Shown here: piece by piece, positions 23,101-36,184 of the stretch
Position numbering within the stretch: the stretch's first letter is position 1
Layout: the number at the start of each line of letters is the position of its first letter
Source of the DNA: Zea mays
Lineage: Eukaryota > Streptophyta > Magnoliopsida > Poales > Poaceae
Reading direction: 5' to 3'
DNA length: 64,000 nt
NCBI RefSeq assembly: GCF_902167145.1
Contig: NC_050097.1
Span: forward strand, 138,843,982-138,907,981
Program-made: the position numbers and the translations under genes
Notes under the pieces: model-generated
What the model was told of the DNA's origin: nothing
What the model saw: the letters and a program-made list of their open reading frames with translations, nothing else
Databases searched by the model: none

Positions 23101-24403
23101 TGCATAAGCTAAACAAGTATTCATCACTTGTATGCACACATTTAGGGGGAGAATGGTCTATAATTTGAATCTTTGAGACTAACTTCATTTTCAAGTCTAT
23201 TATGTGTGTAGTCTCAAATTAGAAAGGAATCTTCAAGCAAAGACAATCGCTTCCACTGCAAATTTGATGGGTATCAAAGATTCTTTGTCCAATAAATGTA
23301 TCTTTTATACATTTCATAAGAGAATGAGTTTCTCTTGTATATGCTACTCCAACGTCATTTAACATTGGTAAATATGTATCACATCCTTTTGGATTGCAAA
23401 TGTCTAAAGTATCATAGCTTATAAATTCTCCTGTCTAAAACTTAATTGATTAAATAGTGCACATGTTCCTTATGTTGCATGATTATGTTCAATTGATACT
23501 CCTTTTATGCCAATGATACTTTAAATTGCAAATAAGTACTCTCAACAGGTATCAATTGAATTCATATATATGTGTGCACTAAAGCTTGAGGAGAACATTA
23601 TCTATCAAATTATATTAATTGGTGTTTTTCAATTGGTATTTTTTTATACATGATCACTAGTTGTACAATCCATACTTGTGCTATTTTCATATTGCCTCTT
23701 GTTGTGATAAGAAAATGCTATATGACATCTAGACTCCATGTATCAAGATTCACCTTCGATTTAGTATGACAATCTTCATTTGATATCTTGGACCTATGTC
23801 ACAATTATGCCAACAAGACATTGCAAATGAATTCTAAATACAACACAAGTTTGGAACACCCCCTTTGAAAAGGTAAAATGTAAAGGTACATCACTTCATG
23901 TCACTTCTCCATTGCCTTTGTGCCATATAAGGAGCCTTTTCATGATAGTGTGTTCAAATCTTGATTAATCATAATTTCTACCATTTATATTCTTTGTATC
24001 CTTTTTGGAGATTTATGACAAAGGGAAGGAAATTGTGCATTAAAGCTTACCTTTAGTCTTATGTAACTAAGTGTAAGAAGACTTTTGAAAAGGGGGAGAA
24101 ATAATTGACAAAAGGGGGTTGAATCATAAGTAAAACATAAGATGTAGGAAATTGATGAGTGCATAATATGTCATGAGCATCACGTTTATTTTATGACTTA
24201 GTGCACCCCATGAATAGTATGATATAAGTTGTCTCCATACTTTGACCCAAATATGTACTTTTGGCATTTGAGTACAAAATTGGTATTTTCTGAAATGCAC
24301 ATATTTAGGGGGAGGAAACTATATCATAGAATTCAAAATCTGATTTATCAAATCTTATGTAAGCTTTAAATGTGTTGTCATCAATCACCAAACAGGGGCA
24401 GAT
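20184..24403 (+). other. Interior of the Copia-like element without genes
   Basis: 4.2 kb of AT-rich sequence with no reading frame I can relate to a protein. Recurrent words: GAGAATRAGTTTCTCTTG (about 20295, 22588, 22612, 22638, 23318), CAATTGGTA/CAATTGATA, and GGGGGAG (about 23153, 24092, 24308), as in a very long, decayed or non-coding 3' UTR. Confidence 0.55.
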
Positions 24404-26451
24404 TGAAAGTGCATTCATCCCTTTTGTGAGTTTTGGTGATTTGGATAACAACACATTTAAAGGCTAACAAGTTTGCTAAGTGTTGAATAGGAAATTCAGT
24501 ATGATGAACATACTTGAATAATGTATAATGATCAGTGAACAAATGTTCAACACAAGGTTAAATAACCAGTTAGACAATGCAAATGGATATAATATTGTCC
24601 CTATATTGGTTTGAATATATAGACAAGACCTGAGAAATCACTATGCATAAATACGATCAAAATAGAGGTTGAAGGGATTAAGATGATTGGTCAAGCCAAA
24701 GTGAATAAGATATGAGGAATCATGAATTGACTTGACCATATTACTATTAGTCCATATATGCTTCTATGAGAATCAAACTAGAGCTTGATTGATCTTAGCA
24801 TTTATATCTAGATGACATTCAAGCAAGGTTCACAATATCGAAGAAATGATTCTCTCAATGGATGCTCAATATGATGTGACTCAAGAATGGCTTGATAGGG
24901 TGAAGATAGCAAGGAAAGGGCTTCAAGGAACTAAGCGAAGGTGAAGGCCAAGCGACGACTTGTGGACCGAGGTACCATGGCTAAGGTGAAGAAGAGAGTA
25001 CTTGCACTAAGTCGATGAACTAATCAGCTATGAAGAGTTATAATATGTTGATGCATCAGTAAGGTGACTTGAAGCCATGATTTGAACTCATATATGGTGA
25101 AATGGTACAAGTCACAGGCTCGATTTGTGTTTGCTTCAAAAGGTGAGACAAAGATGTTTGTGATCCTTATGAAGCAACGCCATGGAGAAATCACACATAA
25201 GACACCAATGACTCAAGGAGTTTACTTAATTATATTTTATTTAACTTGAGTATAGGAATCGTCGTTCTATCAAGGGGGATCCAAAAAGAAGGTTGATGTT
25301 GGTACTAAAGCTCAAAATCCTTGATCCAAAACTTCTATTTTACCCTTGTTAATCCTTAGTGAAAGTATGTAGTACAACCTTTTTAAGTCTATCTTGGCCA
25401 AAATTGCTCTCTGGAAAATATTGGTTCATCTGGTTTTTAGGCTAGTTTAGTTGGTATTCAAATACTGGTTTAGCTGGTTTTCAGGCTGGTATTCAAATAC
25501 TGGTTCAGCCGGACACACAACCGGTTTTCAGTCTGGTGGAAACCGGTTCAGCCGGTTTTTGTACTGTTCACTTTTTTCTGCCAGTCTGTTGTGTCATCCA
25601 AAAAGCTATGCGCAACTTTTTGAAAACCGGTTCAACCACATCTCTTGCCTCTCTCCCCCACAAAAGAGCATGACCCAAACCCCATTTCTAACTTGAAGAA
25701 CACCTCCCACTCTCTCACACACATCTCTTGCCTCTCGCATTTCAAATCTTTGGAGAGAAATCTTTGAGTGAATTTGAGAGCTGTGGTTTTTTGTGCTTCA
25801 TCTCCAAATCTCTCTTGCTCTTCTTGATTCAAGCTTTGGTACTACATCGAGTTCTTTGTGGATTCATTACTCTTGGAGCTTCTAGCTCCTAGACGACTAG
25901 GTGTCTCTTGTGAGTCTCCAAATCTTGTGGAAGTCCACAAGAAAGTTTGTATTACCCGCTCGTTTGAGCAAAAATTAGTGTGTGGGCTTGACCTTTGTGG
26001 TCGACAAAGGGAGGATTAGGGTTGAAAGAGACCCGACTCTTTGTGGGCACCTCAACGAGGAAGTAGGGCACCTTGGTGGTGTGACCGAACCTTGAGATAA
26101 ATCTTGTGTCTCTTGTGTTGTTGCTCATTGTGTTTGTTTGTGTTCTTCGTTCTCTCACCATTCCGTGGAAGATTTGTTTATATCTTTTTGGTGTGTGGAT
26201 TTTGAGAAGTGCCCTTCTCAGATCTACTACTTTGAACCCTGTGGATCAACTAGAACATCTCATTTCCAAAGTTAACTGGGTGGATTTCAAGATCAATTCA
26301 GCTTTATATCTCATTCTTTAGTTGAGCTCGTGCAAACCGGTTGAACCGGTTTTGACACCGGTTGTACCGGTTTTACCCAGTTCGTTTCTAGTTTTTGTTC
26401 AAAAAGTTTCCACTTGCCTATTCACCCCCCCCCCTCTCTAGGCAACTTTCA
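24404..26451 (+). repeat. 3' LTR of the Copia-like element
   Basis: Starts TGAAAGTGCATTC and ends CTCTAGGCAACTTTCA. The second half holds clusters of AACCGGTT / ACCGGTTNNACCGGTTTT (25445-25640 and 26328-26385), a counterpart of the CACCGGACTGTCCGGTG clusters in the Opie-like LTR. A leader with GTTGAAAGAGACCCG is shared with the Opie-like LTR. Confidence 0.8.
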
Positions 26452-27405
26452 CACTACACCGAGACTTCCTTCTCGTGCAAGTAACCTGCCCCGTCTCGTA
26501 TTTATCATTTACAACCCAAAGTTTGGTACCTGACAGAGGTACATCTTTTCAGATGTTGAACCCATCACGGCCTTGATGGATTCACCATCATAATTCTTTT
26601 CTTTGTAAAAATTTTCATCCAATATGAAGCATCACTTTTTGGTTTAAAACAAACATTTTGTTTTCTAAATCAAGGCTAAGCATCAGAAAACTTTAAGTAA
26701 ATCAGGTAATAAGGAATGGTAATCAGTTTCCAAGGAAGGGAATGCATCAATGGTTTGGCACACAACTCATATCACCTAATGCGTCATATAAGGTGATAAA
26801 ATTTTAAAACAACAAGGAAAGGGGTAATGCACCGGGGCCTGCCTTGTGTTGCAGGAGGTTCAGGGTCCACTCCACAGATGTCGAAGTAGAAGTTATTCTC
26901 GGCTGGAGGATTCTCAGCTTGAGGGACAACTTCTTCTTCAATCACAATTTCTTCCTCGTTTTCTATACATGACAGTACATGTACATGAATGCTTATGTGA
27001 TGTTATGAATATGGAGTTACATAATAGAGACATACCAAGTTGTATCTTGAATACAACTTTCCTTCACGGTACACACTTATCACTAGGGTTTCCTAAGTTG
27101 GTATTCTATTAGTGTTAAGTAACTTAACCCTAGGGGGCTGGTTATTGGGTTTGTGACCAAACAGTGTCCAAATCATTTGAAATTTCACTCAGGGTCTTTA
27201 ATCATCATAGTAAGCCTACGCAAAAAGTTTTACCATTTTTGGAGCTACTAAACTATTTCTAAAATTCTAAAAGGCTTGGTTTGAACACCTTTAAAGGCTA
27301 CATAATTCTAGGTTTGGGATAAAAATCTTGGAGTTATTTTTATTAAATACTAGATGATTTTAGGAGTCTAGCAAAATTTGTCTCATAATTTTATCAATTT
27401 TCACT
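26452..27405 (-). repeat. Gypsy LTR fragment (same family as 56825-60703)
   Basis: From CCGAGACTTCCTTCTCGTGCAAG onward it aligns by eye with about 57785-58720, e.g. CCCAAAGTTTGGTACCTG and GAGGTACATCTTTTC. The Copia-like element interrupts it at 26451. The right junction with gag-like sequence at about 27405 is abrupt, so a deletion joined two elements there. Confidence 0.7.
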
Positions 27406-27850
27406 TGGAACTCCAGCCAAGTTATGGCATCAGCATTGGCGTGTGACGCAGTGAAGGCATCCCACCAATCACGACGCGGCTCCTTCAAGTTTTCCTGAAG
27501 TGTACAAGACCTTTTTCTCGGTCATTGCACTAGGTGATGTCTAACTTCTTTCCAATGATCTTAAGCCAGTCATCGACATCCAAAGGGTCTACTACGTGCG
27601 AGAAAGCAGGCGGGTGATGACTCATGAAATCCCGATGCTTGTCTCTAGCGTGGGGTGCGTGCTGCTATTGTTGTTGGTACTGTTGGTTTTGCTGATTCTG
27701 CTGAATCTGCTGCACTGATGTTGTAAGTCATTGCAGAAGTTGCATCTGTGCGGCGATGAACTGATCCATCATGGGATTGGGTGGTGGTGGTGGCAACTGT
27801 TGACCACGCTGGTTCTGTTGATTATTGGGACTTGATCGAGTGTTCACCAT
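27406..27850 (-). pseudogene. gag, truncated and mutated
   Basis: ATG at 27850 (MVNTRSS), a Gln/Asn-rich N-terminus, then PPAFSHVVDPLDVDDWLK, the start of a Retrotrans_gag core typical of Del/Tekay-type gag. In-frame stops interrupt the Gln-rich stretch and the core, and a frameshift follows near 27510. WWDAFTASHANADAITW is readable in the shifted frame just before the truncation. Confidence 0.75.
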
Positions 27851-28109
27851 CTGTTTGGTTAGAAAGTGCACTCTCGAGGTAAGTGAGGAGTAGAGAAGAT
27901 TCTAAGGGGAATAGCTTATTATTAATGTTAAGTTTGTTGTTATTTTTTTATATGCTCTTATGGCCATCATTCCATAAGACCATCACACTCAAGCAAAAAT
28001 CCAAATCAAACATTTCAAACAATACCATCACATGTTGTTATTATTAATAATATAAAAGATGTTTTTCGTCTATCGCGAAAACTAACTTATTACAATATAA
28101 ATTTAAAAT

Positions 28110-29108
28110 CTAAAGCAGCCTAGTGATGTATTCTGGTTCTCCATAGCGGATCCTCTTGCGGGGAGGGGATAACGTCATAGCGGGGACTTGAACTTCCGGG
28201 GGATTCCTTCCATCAAGCTGAGCTTCTAGGGCTGCGATCCTTGCATGTGCATCCTCCAGCTCCAAGTGTACCCTAGAGAGGTCTAGGGTAGCACTATCCA
28301 GGTCGGTGTTATGACCTGCCACCACACCAGCTAGGGTGTTGAGGTGATCTTCATTTGCTCCACCTGGAACAATGATGGTCTAGTTCTTTCCATGAATACA
28401 TAGAGGAAGATGCATGTACTTCGTGTTGTGCAGCTGCTGCCGGTAGGTGTGGCTGAGAGACCACAGCGTTCGCTTAGCAGCGCTGCTGACCGAAGCAGCG
28501 TAGGTGGATAGCGGTGTCAGAGACTCATGTGCTGATAGAGTCCTGAACCCTCTATCACCTGCATCCATCACCCTAACATGAATGCGAGTGATGTAGTAGC
28601 AAGCCCGAGGAGGCTCGTACACTCGCCTTGTCTCATACAGGGGTTGGGCGTAGGTTCCCAACGCGTGCAGAACATCCTGCAGCAGGTTAGGGAAGTGCTC
28701 TGTCTCGAACATTGAGGTGTAATGTTCAGTGATAGGCCATAACCCCACATAGTAGTCCTGTCGTTCTTTGTTGATGTTTTCCTCATCCTCTTCTTCTTCG
28801 TCGTCGTCTTCATCATCGTCACTAGAGTCGTCTGGGTCGTCGCCTCCGAAAGCAGGGGCTTGGACTGCTGGTGCTGGCGGTGCTGAAGCTGACGATCCAG
28901 CTGCGAAGGCTAGTGATTCTGCCAATGGGGTGGGCGTAGGCAAAAACTCCTCTGAGCTGTCCTCCAGAATGACTCCGTGCTCCACCCGAATGCGAGGGAG
29001 ATCCACAAGAATTTTCTCGACTACCACTGGGTAGACAGGAACTTGCCGTGGCGGAGGGATGAAGTTGGTGTTGATCCGAGTGGTTTGAATGGTACGGACC
29101 ATCCACAA
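28110..29108 (-). pseudogene. Extra ORF upstream of gag, uncharacterised
   Basis: About 332 codons in a single frame broken by one TAG at 28380-28382. N-terminal half Pro/Ser/Ala-rich, then a run of Asp and Glu near residue 100 (about 28810), a middle block with YYVGLWPITEHYTSMFE and LLQDVLHALGTYAQP, and a short C-terminal coiled coil (LDLSRVHLELEDAHARIAAL). I recall similar unnamed proteins in maize and sorghum Gypsy elements; no function is known to me. It lies between PBS and gag, where ordinary Gypsy elements have only a leader. Confidence 0.65.
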
Positions 29109-29234
29109 GAAAATGTCAATTTAGTTGATGTTTAAAGAGGTAAGGTTAATAAAATAATTTTGTAAGAACAAAATGAGCATGTTTTGAACAGTCTAGGCTT
29201 TCAATTTGTAACTAATCTAACGACCTAGAGTCAA

Positions 29235-29254
29235 CATTGCTTTTATACCACTTC
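29235..29254 (-). other. Primer-binding site
   Basis: Minus strand GAAGTGGTATAAAAGCAATG directly after the LTR; differs from the usual initiator-Met PBS TGGTATCAGAGC at two bases. It fixes the LTR at 29255-32004 as the 5' LTR of a minus-strand element. Confidence 0.7.
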
Positions 29255-32004
29255 TGTCACACCCGGTTCTAGGGGCAAAACCGAATGCATAGCATATGTG
29301 GGCCAGGATCCATTTCCCGCACATATGTTGACGTCACAAGTGTAATATATCAAAATACAATGTAATAAAGGCGTAAAGAGAGTAGAGTATTTTATTACAT
29401 CATCTGAATCATTGTATTTTTAACAAGTATCAACATCAAAGTAGGGCAGAATTAAATATGGGCACTCTTCCACAGGAAGGTGACTGGCGCATCGTTAGAC
29501 TTAAAACTCATCATCGTCATCAGTGAAGTCTCCAGCATCACCCTCTAATCAAAATATTAGCAAGGGTGAGCTCACTTATGGTCGGAGCTCAGCAAGTGGG
29601 GGAAAATTAATGCAAATTAACAAGGTAGGCTATGGATAAGCGGTAAGCATTTTAGTTGGTCAATATTTTATTAGCAACACATGTCTTACTAATAAGTGTG
29701 TATTCCAAGTATCCCAATTAAACAAAGGTATAAGAGTATATCAAAAGCACTTAAGTGAAACCACTTAAGCAAACCATTGGTAGATCGTCAGATCTCGATT
29801 TATTGCCCATCTTTAAGTTCAATTATCATGTGAGGGTCCAGGTTGCTCTTAACCATGAGCATGGCTGACATATAAGTTTTACACTCTGCAGAGGTGGTAC
29901 AACTTTACCCACAAGCCATGTATCCCGTCTAGCCTGGGTTGATCGGACCCGTAAACACTACCGAGGTGAATGGCTAGGGATCCATTATGAGGCTTTCACA
30001 AAATATCCTTAGTACAAAGCCACCCGCTAAGGTTTCCACGTCAGTATTGATGGCCCTCTAGGTGAGGTAACTTAGCCAAGACTACCACCCCATGTTAACA
30101 TGAGCTGCCACCAAACCACTGCTGCCCCCTCTTGTCCATCTTTCAGGTAGGGTTGCTAAGCACTAAGTCTATAGAGCTAATTACCAAAGCCAGAGCCATG
30201 ATAGCACTCGTGGTTGCACTGTTATTCTGGGTGGTCACTCCATGTTCCATTTAACACAAAATGTTCTTGTTTAACCATCGGGTTTACAACATAATATAAC
30301 TTCATTTCTGGAACATAGTATCATTAAAAGAGTGACATCATATTCATCAGGTTGAGCAATAGCAAAAATTGCTAAGCAAAACATTTATCCCAGGGTAATT
30401 CAAGGAATAGGGTTGGTAATTCTAGGAAATCCTTATTTAGGCAAATCCCATCAAATTATGCAATATATCCAAAAAGTAAACATTATTATATGCATTACTT
30501 GGGTACAAATAGAATATGCAGAGGGAGAATCCAATTGCCTTGCTCAAAAGTGTCATGTGGGTCGTCTTCGAACGAGTTTGGTTCGTCTACCTCACAGTCA
30601 ACTTCTAGCATCGATTTGTGTATCGTACATACAAAAAGAATACGTATGCCAAATAAATAAACATACATCATTACAGGAGTAATCATTCACCATTACATAC
30701 TCATTCATACATCACACTTATTATATTCATAAATACGTCTTAAAGCGTAAATACTTATTAATCATTATGACAATTACCGCGAGTCATTATTGGTGAAAAT
30801 ATGAGTAAGTGACTATACACTAGTTTTAGCTAGTATAATATAGATAAACATTTATTAACAATCTTTATGGAAAATAATTGCTAATTATTTTATTTATTAC
30901 TAATAATAGACTTTTGAGTTTTATCCCTTTTATTTCTACATAGAAATTATATTTATAGCTAAAAAATGTTTATTTATAATTCCTCTAACATTAATATTCT
31001 AAGTTTTAATGTAAAATACTAATTGGACTTTTAATGACATAATCATGATTATTATGACATAAATAAGTGTTTTACTAATTCTAAATAATTAAGTGCTATG
31101 CTTATGAATACATTTATTATGACCAGTAAAAATCTATTTTTCATCTGAACAAAAATATGTGGTCTAGTATTTTCTTCTACTTCCTTATTTCAATAAAATT
31201 ATACTTAAAACACTACTAATAATTATTGTTCATGTGCTAAAGCGAAACTAATCGTAAATGTCTCTAGTATAAAAAAATCACCAAGTTAGTGATTAGTGAC
31301 TTAATTTATTTTTTTAAATACAAATTCACGCACCTGTCAAAATATTGTTGCGAGGCTTGTTTATGACTACACGTATACATCGGAGAGTAGCACATAAGGT
31401 TTTTGAATCACTTTTACATACATTTTTGATGCATAAAATACAGAAATAATTCTCAGAATTTCGGAGGGCCAAAATGCAAAATGGTCGTCTTCTACCTTGG
31501 GCTAGAGCTTGTGAGCAGGGAGGAGCTCGATAGGGGAGGGCTCGGTCGAGCTGGGCGCAGGATCGGCCGAGGACGCGGGTGGTCCGGCCGGGGTTGCGGA
31601 CGACGGGCGTGGTCGGGGCGAAGCTCTGGCGAGGTGACGCGGCTCTAGCGAGCGCGAGCGAAGGAGAGAGAGAGCGCGGGGAGTGAGAGCGAGCTCGGGG
31701 AGGGAGAGAGAGAGGTGCTCGACTTTTATAGAGAGAGGAGAGGAGATTTCAATGTGATTTCAAATTCCACTTTGTAAATTAAGTCTTAATTCTCCTATTG
31801 ATCATCAATGTATTCCCATTGTGGTGATCACTATTCGTGGCAAATGCACACACAAATAAATCTCAGCATGATGCATATATTATTTTTAGGTGTCATTAAT
31901 TAATTAATACCTTTAGAGGTGGTTGTTCACATGTTATAATAAATAGGGGCAAAAACATATATGTAAATCCACTATATTTTCATTCTACACTTTTGGGTAT
32001 TACG
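29255..32004 (-). repeat. 5' LTR of the truncated Gypsy element
   Basis: 2,750 bp. Plus strand starts TGTCACACCCGGTTC; the far end reads GGGTATTACG where ACA would be expected, so one base seems mutated. A TATA box (CTATAAAAG, minus) lies at 31723-31732, followed by a CT-rich leader. Shares the block GTGACCACCC...ATAACAGTGCA (reversed near 30210-30240) with the LTRs at 16290 and 61200. Confidence 0.75.
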
Positions 32005-32255
32005 GCAGGACCGTTGACACTCCACCTAGGATCGACGACGAGCATCTTTAGGAGTGCTGGGGGTCCATTTTGACCCAGTAGAAGTGAGTACCCCAATTTT
32101 GAGGTACCGACAGGTATGATGCTTATTGGATGATAATACAAATAATATGATACAAACAATATACAAAAATATTCGTGGAATGATAATACATAATATTATA
32201 TCAACAATATAATTTATCCGTGGATAACGGGTATGGATACCCATATGTTTGATAC
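32005..32255. other. Unassigned sequence left of the Huck-like element
   Basis: No gene. Contains TGAGGTACCGACA, like the end of a Tat LTR (about 32099-32112), then AT-rich sequence and GATAACGGGTATGGATACCCAT. Continuous with 51910 when Huck is removed. Confidence 0.4.
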
Positions 32256-33625
32256 AGTCGGGTACCATAGTTAGGGGTACCCCTAGTACTCCTAAACACG
32301 GCTGGAGAACATCTTTAAAACAAGCCATCAAGACTGGTAAGCACGGTTCAGGTCAAGACCTCGTCTACTAAGGGGCGCGGTCCCGTCTCACCCGAGCCCA
32401 GCCTCGGGCAAGAACGGTAGTCTCGTACGGATTCACAGCTCGCCCGAGGGTCCCCTAAGGCGGTGGGCACACCCCCGGCTCGCCCGAGGCAATACTCAAG
32501 TAAACTTGGTCGTATAGCGGCCTCGACCAAACCGCCATACCACCGACCGTATCACGTGCGCATTTAATGCGGGGATCACCTGACACCTTATCCCGACACG
32601 CGCGCCATAGTTGGCAAGATTGAAATGGCCGCAGACACTTCACCCTTTTACTCATCATTCTGACAGGATAATGACACTGTTCACCCCGTTCCGACCACTG
32701 TGCCGACCACCGGGGTAAGACTAACAACAGTAAGTTGTCGCCTCTCCCGAGTTCGGCCTTGGGCGCAACAGGGAGTTCCTCCTCGCCCGACCTAGGCCTC
32801 GGCCTCGGGAGGAGGTCTTCGCCTCGCCCGACCCAGGCCTTAGCCTTAGCCTCAGCCTCGGCCTCGGGAGGAGGTCTTCGCCTCGCCCGACATAGGCCTC
32901 GGCTTCAAATCACCGATTCGCCCGAGACAGCCTCGGACCGACTACGCGAACAGGGAATACAACACTATCCTTCCCCTAGCTAGCCACCTCAGGCTACGAA
33001 GGAACAAGACCAGTGTCACATCAGATTACTCCAGTAACAGGTAATGATGATCCCCGGCATGCGCCCCTGACATGGACTGTCCTCAGCTCTCTACAAAGTC
33101 AAAGAAGCGTCAGCAGGACACGAACTTCATGGCCACCTCGACCGCTGGCCACGGCACTACAGTGCTCGGCTTCAACTCGGCGGAGCCGGCCGCACCGCTA
33201 CAGGGGATAGGACCTGGGGCCGCGCCGCCGGCCGCGCTTCTACAGGGCTCAAGCACTTCTCCACCGTCCACGTTAGCACATAGCTACACCCCCATATGTA
33301 CAGCTGGGTCACCTCCTTATATCTATAAAAGGAGATGCCGAGGGCCTTCCCACGGCACGCTTTGAAGGCTTACTCAGACGGCTCACCCAACATCAACGCA
33401 CTTCAAGGCAAACCTTCTCTCCAAAGCACTAGACCTCTCAAGAGACCTAGGATCCGCTCCCTCTCTCGCAAAGCTTGTATCCCCTACTACAAGCACCCCG
33501 ATGCAAGATAATGTAAGCCTCATCCTCCCTCTTGTGTTTCATCTTGCATCAATCCATCTGGGCAGGGACATGCAGCATAAAATTCACTAGTCGGTTGAGG
33601 GCCCCCCGGGTTCGAAACACCGACA
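32256..33625 (+). repeat. 5' LTR of the Huck-like element
   Basis: 1,370 bp. First base is A where TG is expected (AGTCGGGTACC for TGTTGGGTACC); end GAAACACCGACA. TATA box CTATAAAAG at 33323-33331. Contains a duplicated GGAGGAGGTCTTCGCCTCGCCCGA block (32810-32890). Confidence 0.9.
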
Positions 33626-33626
33626 G

Positions 33627-33645
33627 TTGGCGCGCCAGGTAGGGG
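33627..33645 (+). other. Primer-binding site of the Huck-like element
   Basis: TTGGCGCGCCAGGTAGGGG, the usual PBS of Tat-lineage plant Gypsy elements, one base after the LTR. Confidence 0.8.
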
Positions 33646-33683
33646 CTCACTGCGTGTTGACAATACTTTCCCGTTAAGTTCCA

Positions 33684-36152
33684 GATGGACAATCTTCAGT
33701 AGCCTCTTTAGCCCGGGACGGTGCTCCGCTTTGGGAGTCTCGAGTTCATGTCACTCGACGGCAGCTACGACATGATACTCCTCCCACCGTAGCACGCCAG
33801 CAACGACGGTCGTCGGCTCGCCCGGCGGAGGCGAACCCGACGACGACCTCTCCCCAGGACGGAAGAGGGGCATTCGGGCCTACCCCGCCACCCTCCTCGC
33901 CGAAGGAGAGGGAGACGGGGCAACCATGGCCAGGCAGGAGGCAGCACCTCGTCGGCTGTCGAACCAGAGCGAGTTGACAACGCTGGCACCCCTGCAGGGG
34001 ACATGTCGGGCGTTATCCTCGCACCTAGGACAACGACGGGTGTCGCTTCCCAACAACGTGCCAACCCCAGGCGGACTGATGACGCCAGCACCCTTGCGAG
34101 GGACTTGTGGGGCATTAGTCTCGCGCCTAAGACAGCGACACATTTCATCTCCACTGTAACTTCACCACCATCCACCAACCAGGAGGTACCATCGGTTTTC
34201 CATCCTGTTCCTTTTAGGTTCAGCTTCGATCTGCCAGGCGACCCCACTTCGGCGAGCGCTTTCGCAAGGACATATCCTAACCTCCCGGGGTACCATATGT
34301 GGTCAACTTGGGACCTACTGACGGTCGCCTCTACCTCCGAACCCGCGGGTCCCGAGGAAGAGGACGACCCCGACTTCAGTTGGGATTTCTTCGAACTCCG
34401 TGATCCCAGGGCCATGCGAGACTTCATGTCCGCATGTGACCACTGCCTCTCTGGCGACTCTGATGACGACCACAGCCTTGACGACGAGGGTTATGACCCA
34501 ACTTGCGAGTGCTTCCACATTGATCAGGAGGGGCACGACGGAGACAACCACCTCAGCATGCCAAGAAACAACGACGCCCCTGCACCTGCGTCTCGCGTCG
34601 AGATCCCGTGAGAACTAGCTGAGGCCCGGACCCCTGCGGGGGGTCAGGACACGCTGCTTGGGCAACTCCACGAAATGCAGGCCAAGCTCGACGAAGAAAC
34701 GGAGCGACTTATGCAGCTCTGACAAAACCTCGAGCAAGAGTGGGCAAGCCGAGCCCTCGCCGGAGGAGCGCGTCATCGAGCCTGGGACGTCCAGCGCCGT
34801 ATTATTGACGATGCCGGGGTAGGGCTGCCCCCGACCTTTAACAGGGTCAGCCAGAACCTAGCTGCAGCAGCGATGTTACTCCAAACAATGTCGGAGCCAT
34901 CCACCACCGAGGGGCGACGTGTCCAGGGCGAACTCAAGGGCCTCCTGGAAAACGCCGCAGTCCAACAAGCCGAGAGCTCTGCCTCCCGAAGGCAGGGATG
35001 CCCCTCGGAGCATCACCCCGAGCCCTCCCGACACGTGCGAGAAGCCTCGGTCCATACCAAGCACACAGGAGACAGGACCCCTGCGGTCCTAGACCACCTC
35101 GGCAACGAGCAACACCGCCGCGACCATTGAGCCCGCCTCGAGGAAAGGGTGCACCGAGGCTATCACCCCCGACGTGGAGGACGCTACGACAGTGAGGAGG
35201 ATCGGAGCCCCTCACCTAAACCACCAGGCCCGCGGGTCTTCAGCCGAGCCATACGACGTGCGCTGTTCCTGGCCCGATTCCGAGCTCCGACTACCATCAC
35301 CAAATACTCAGGGGAGACGAAGCCGGAGTTATGGCTCGCGGATTACCGGTGTGCCAATTGGGAGGGACGGACGACGACATCCTCATCATCCGCAACCTCC
35401 CCCTCTTCCTCTCTGACGCTGCCCGAGCCTGGCTGGAGCATCTGCCTCCTGCGCAGATCTTCAACTGGGAAGACCTAGTCAGGGCCTTCGCCGGAAATTT
35501 CCAAGGTACATACGTGCGCCCTGGGAACTCATGGGATCTCCGGAGCTGCCGGCAACAGCGAGGAGAGTCCCTGCGAGAATACATATGACGGTTCTCAAAG
35601 CAGCGCACCGAGTTACCTAACATCACTGACTCGGACGTCATCGGAGCATTCCTTGCCGGAACCACTTGCCTGGATCTGGTAAGCAAGCTAGGATGCAAAA
35701 CTCCCACCAAGGCAAGCGAATTGATGAACATAGCCACCAAGTTCACCTCTGGTCAGGAGGTCGTTGAAGCCATCTTCCGGAAAGACAAGCCGCCTCAGGG
35801 AAGGCAGAAGGAAGACGTCCCCGAGGCGTCCGTACAGCGCGGCACGAAGAAAAAGAACAAGAAGAAGGCGCAAGCAAAACGCAGCGCCGTCGAAGCAGAT
35901 CTCGTCGCTGCTGTCGAGCACAGGAACCCTCGGAGACCTCCCGGGGGGGCCAACGTGTTCGACAAGATGCTCAAGGAGTCATGCCCCTATCACAGGGGTC
36001 CCGTCAAGCACACCCTTGAAGAATGCGACATGCTCCGGTGTTACTTCAATAAGGTTGGGCCCTCGGCGGAAGATGTCAAGCACCAAGGCAACAACGATAA
36101 GGGAGGCGACAAGGAAGAAGAGTTCCCAGAGACATATATCGACCATCCGTAA
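33684..36152 (+). pseudogene. Huck gag, broken
   Basis: ATG at 33684 (MDNLQ) followed quickly by stops; the gag sequence is then readable across several frames: an acidic region 34003-34611, a coiled coil 34640-35130, the capsid-like core from about 35230 (FRAPTTITKYSG, then LGGTDDDILIIRNLPLFL, AWLEHLPPAQ, FAGNFQGTYVRPGNSWDL), and a Cys/His block CPYHRGPVKHTLEEC near 35980-36025. At least four stops and frameshifts near 33720-33760 and 35345. Ends in EEEFPE shortly before the deletion junction. Confidence 0.85.
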
Positions 36153-36184
36153 AACTCAACGACGCGCCCGGACCCGAAGGGACC

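Larger units (their letters stand above)
20184..26451 (+). mobile_element. Copia-like element, 3' part, apparently non-coding
   Basis: Internal sequence 20184-24403 followed by a PPT (AACAGGGGCAGAT) and a 2,048-bp LTR with Opie/Ji-type ends (TGAAAGTGCA...GGCAACTTTCA). No polyprotein motif is visible in any frame. The Gypsy element ending at 20183 is inserted in it, so its 5' part lies left of the window. The right flank is CACTA. Superfamily assignment rests on the termini and on 3' UTR words shared with the Opie-like element. Confidence 0.7.
27406..32004 (-). mobile_element. Del/Tekay-like Gypsy element, truncated after gag start
   Basis: In reading order: 5' LTR (32004-29255), PBS, an upstream ORF (29108-28110), gag (27850 onward) cut at about 27405. 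Protease, RT and everything beyond are missing. All reading frames carry nonsense changes. Confidence 0.8.
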
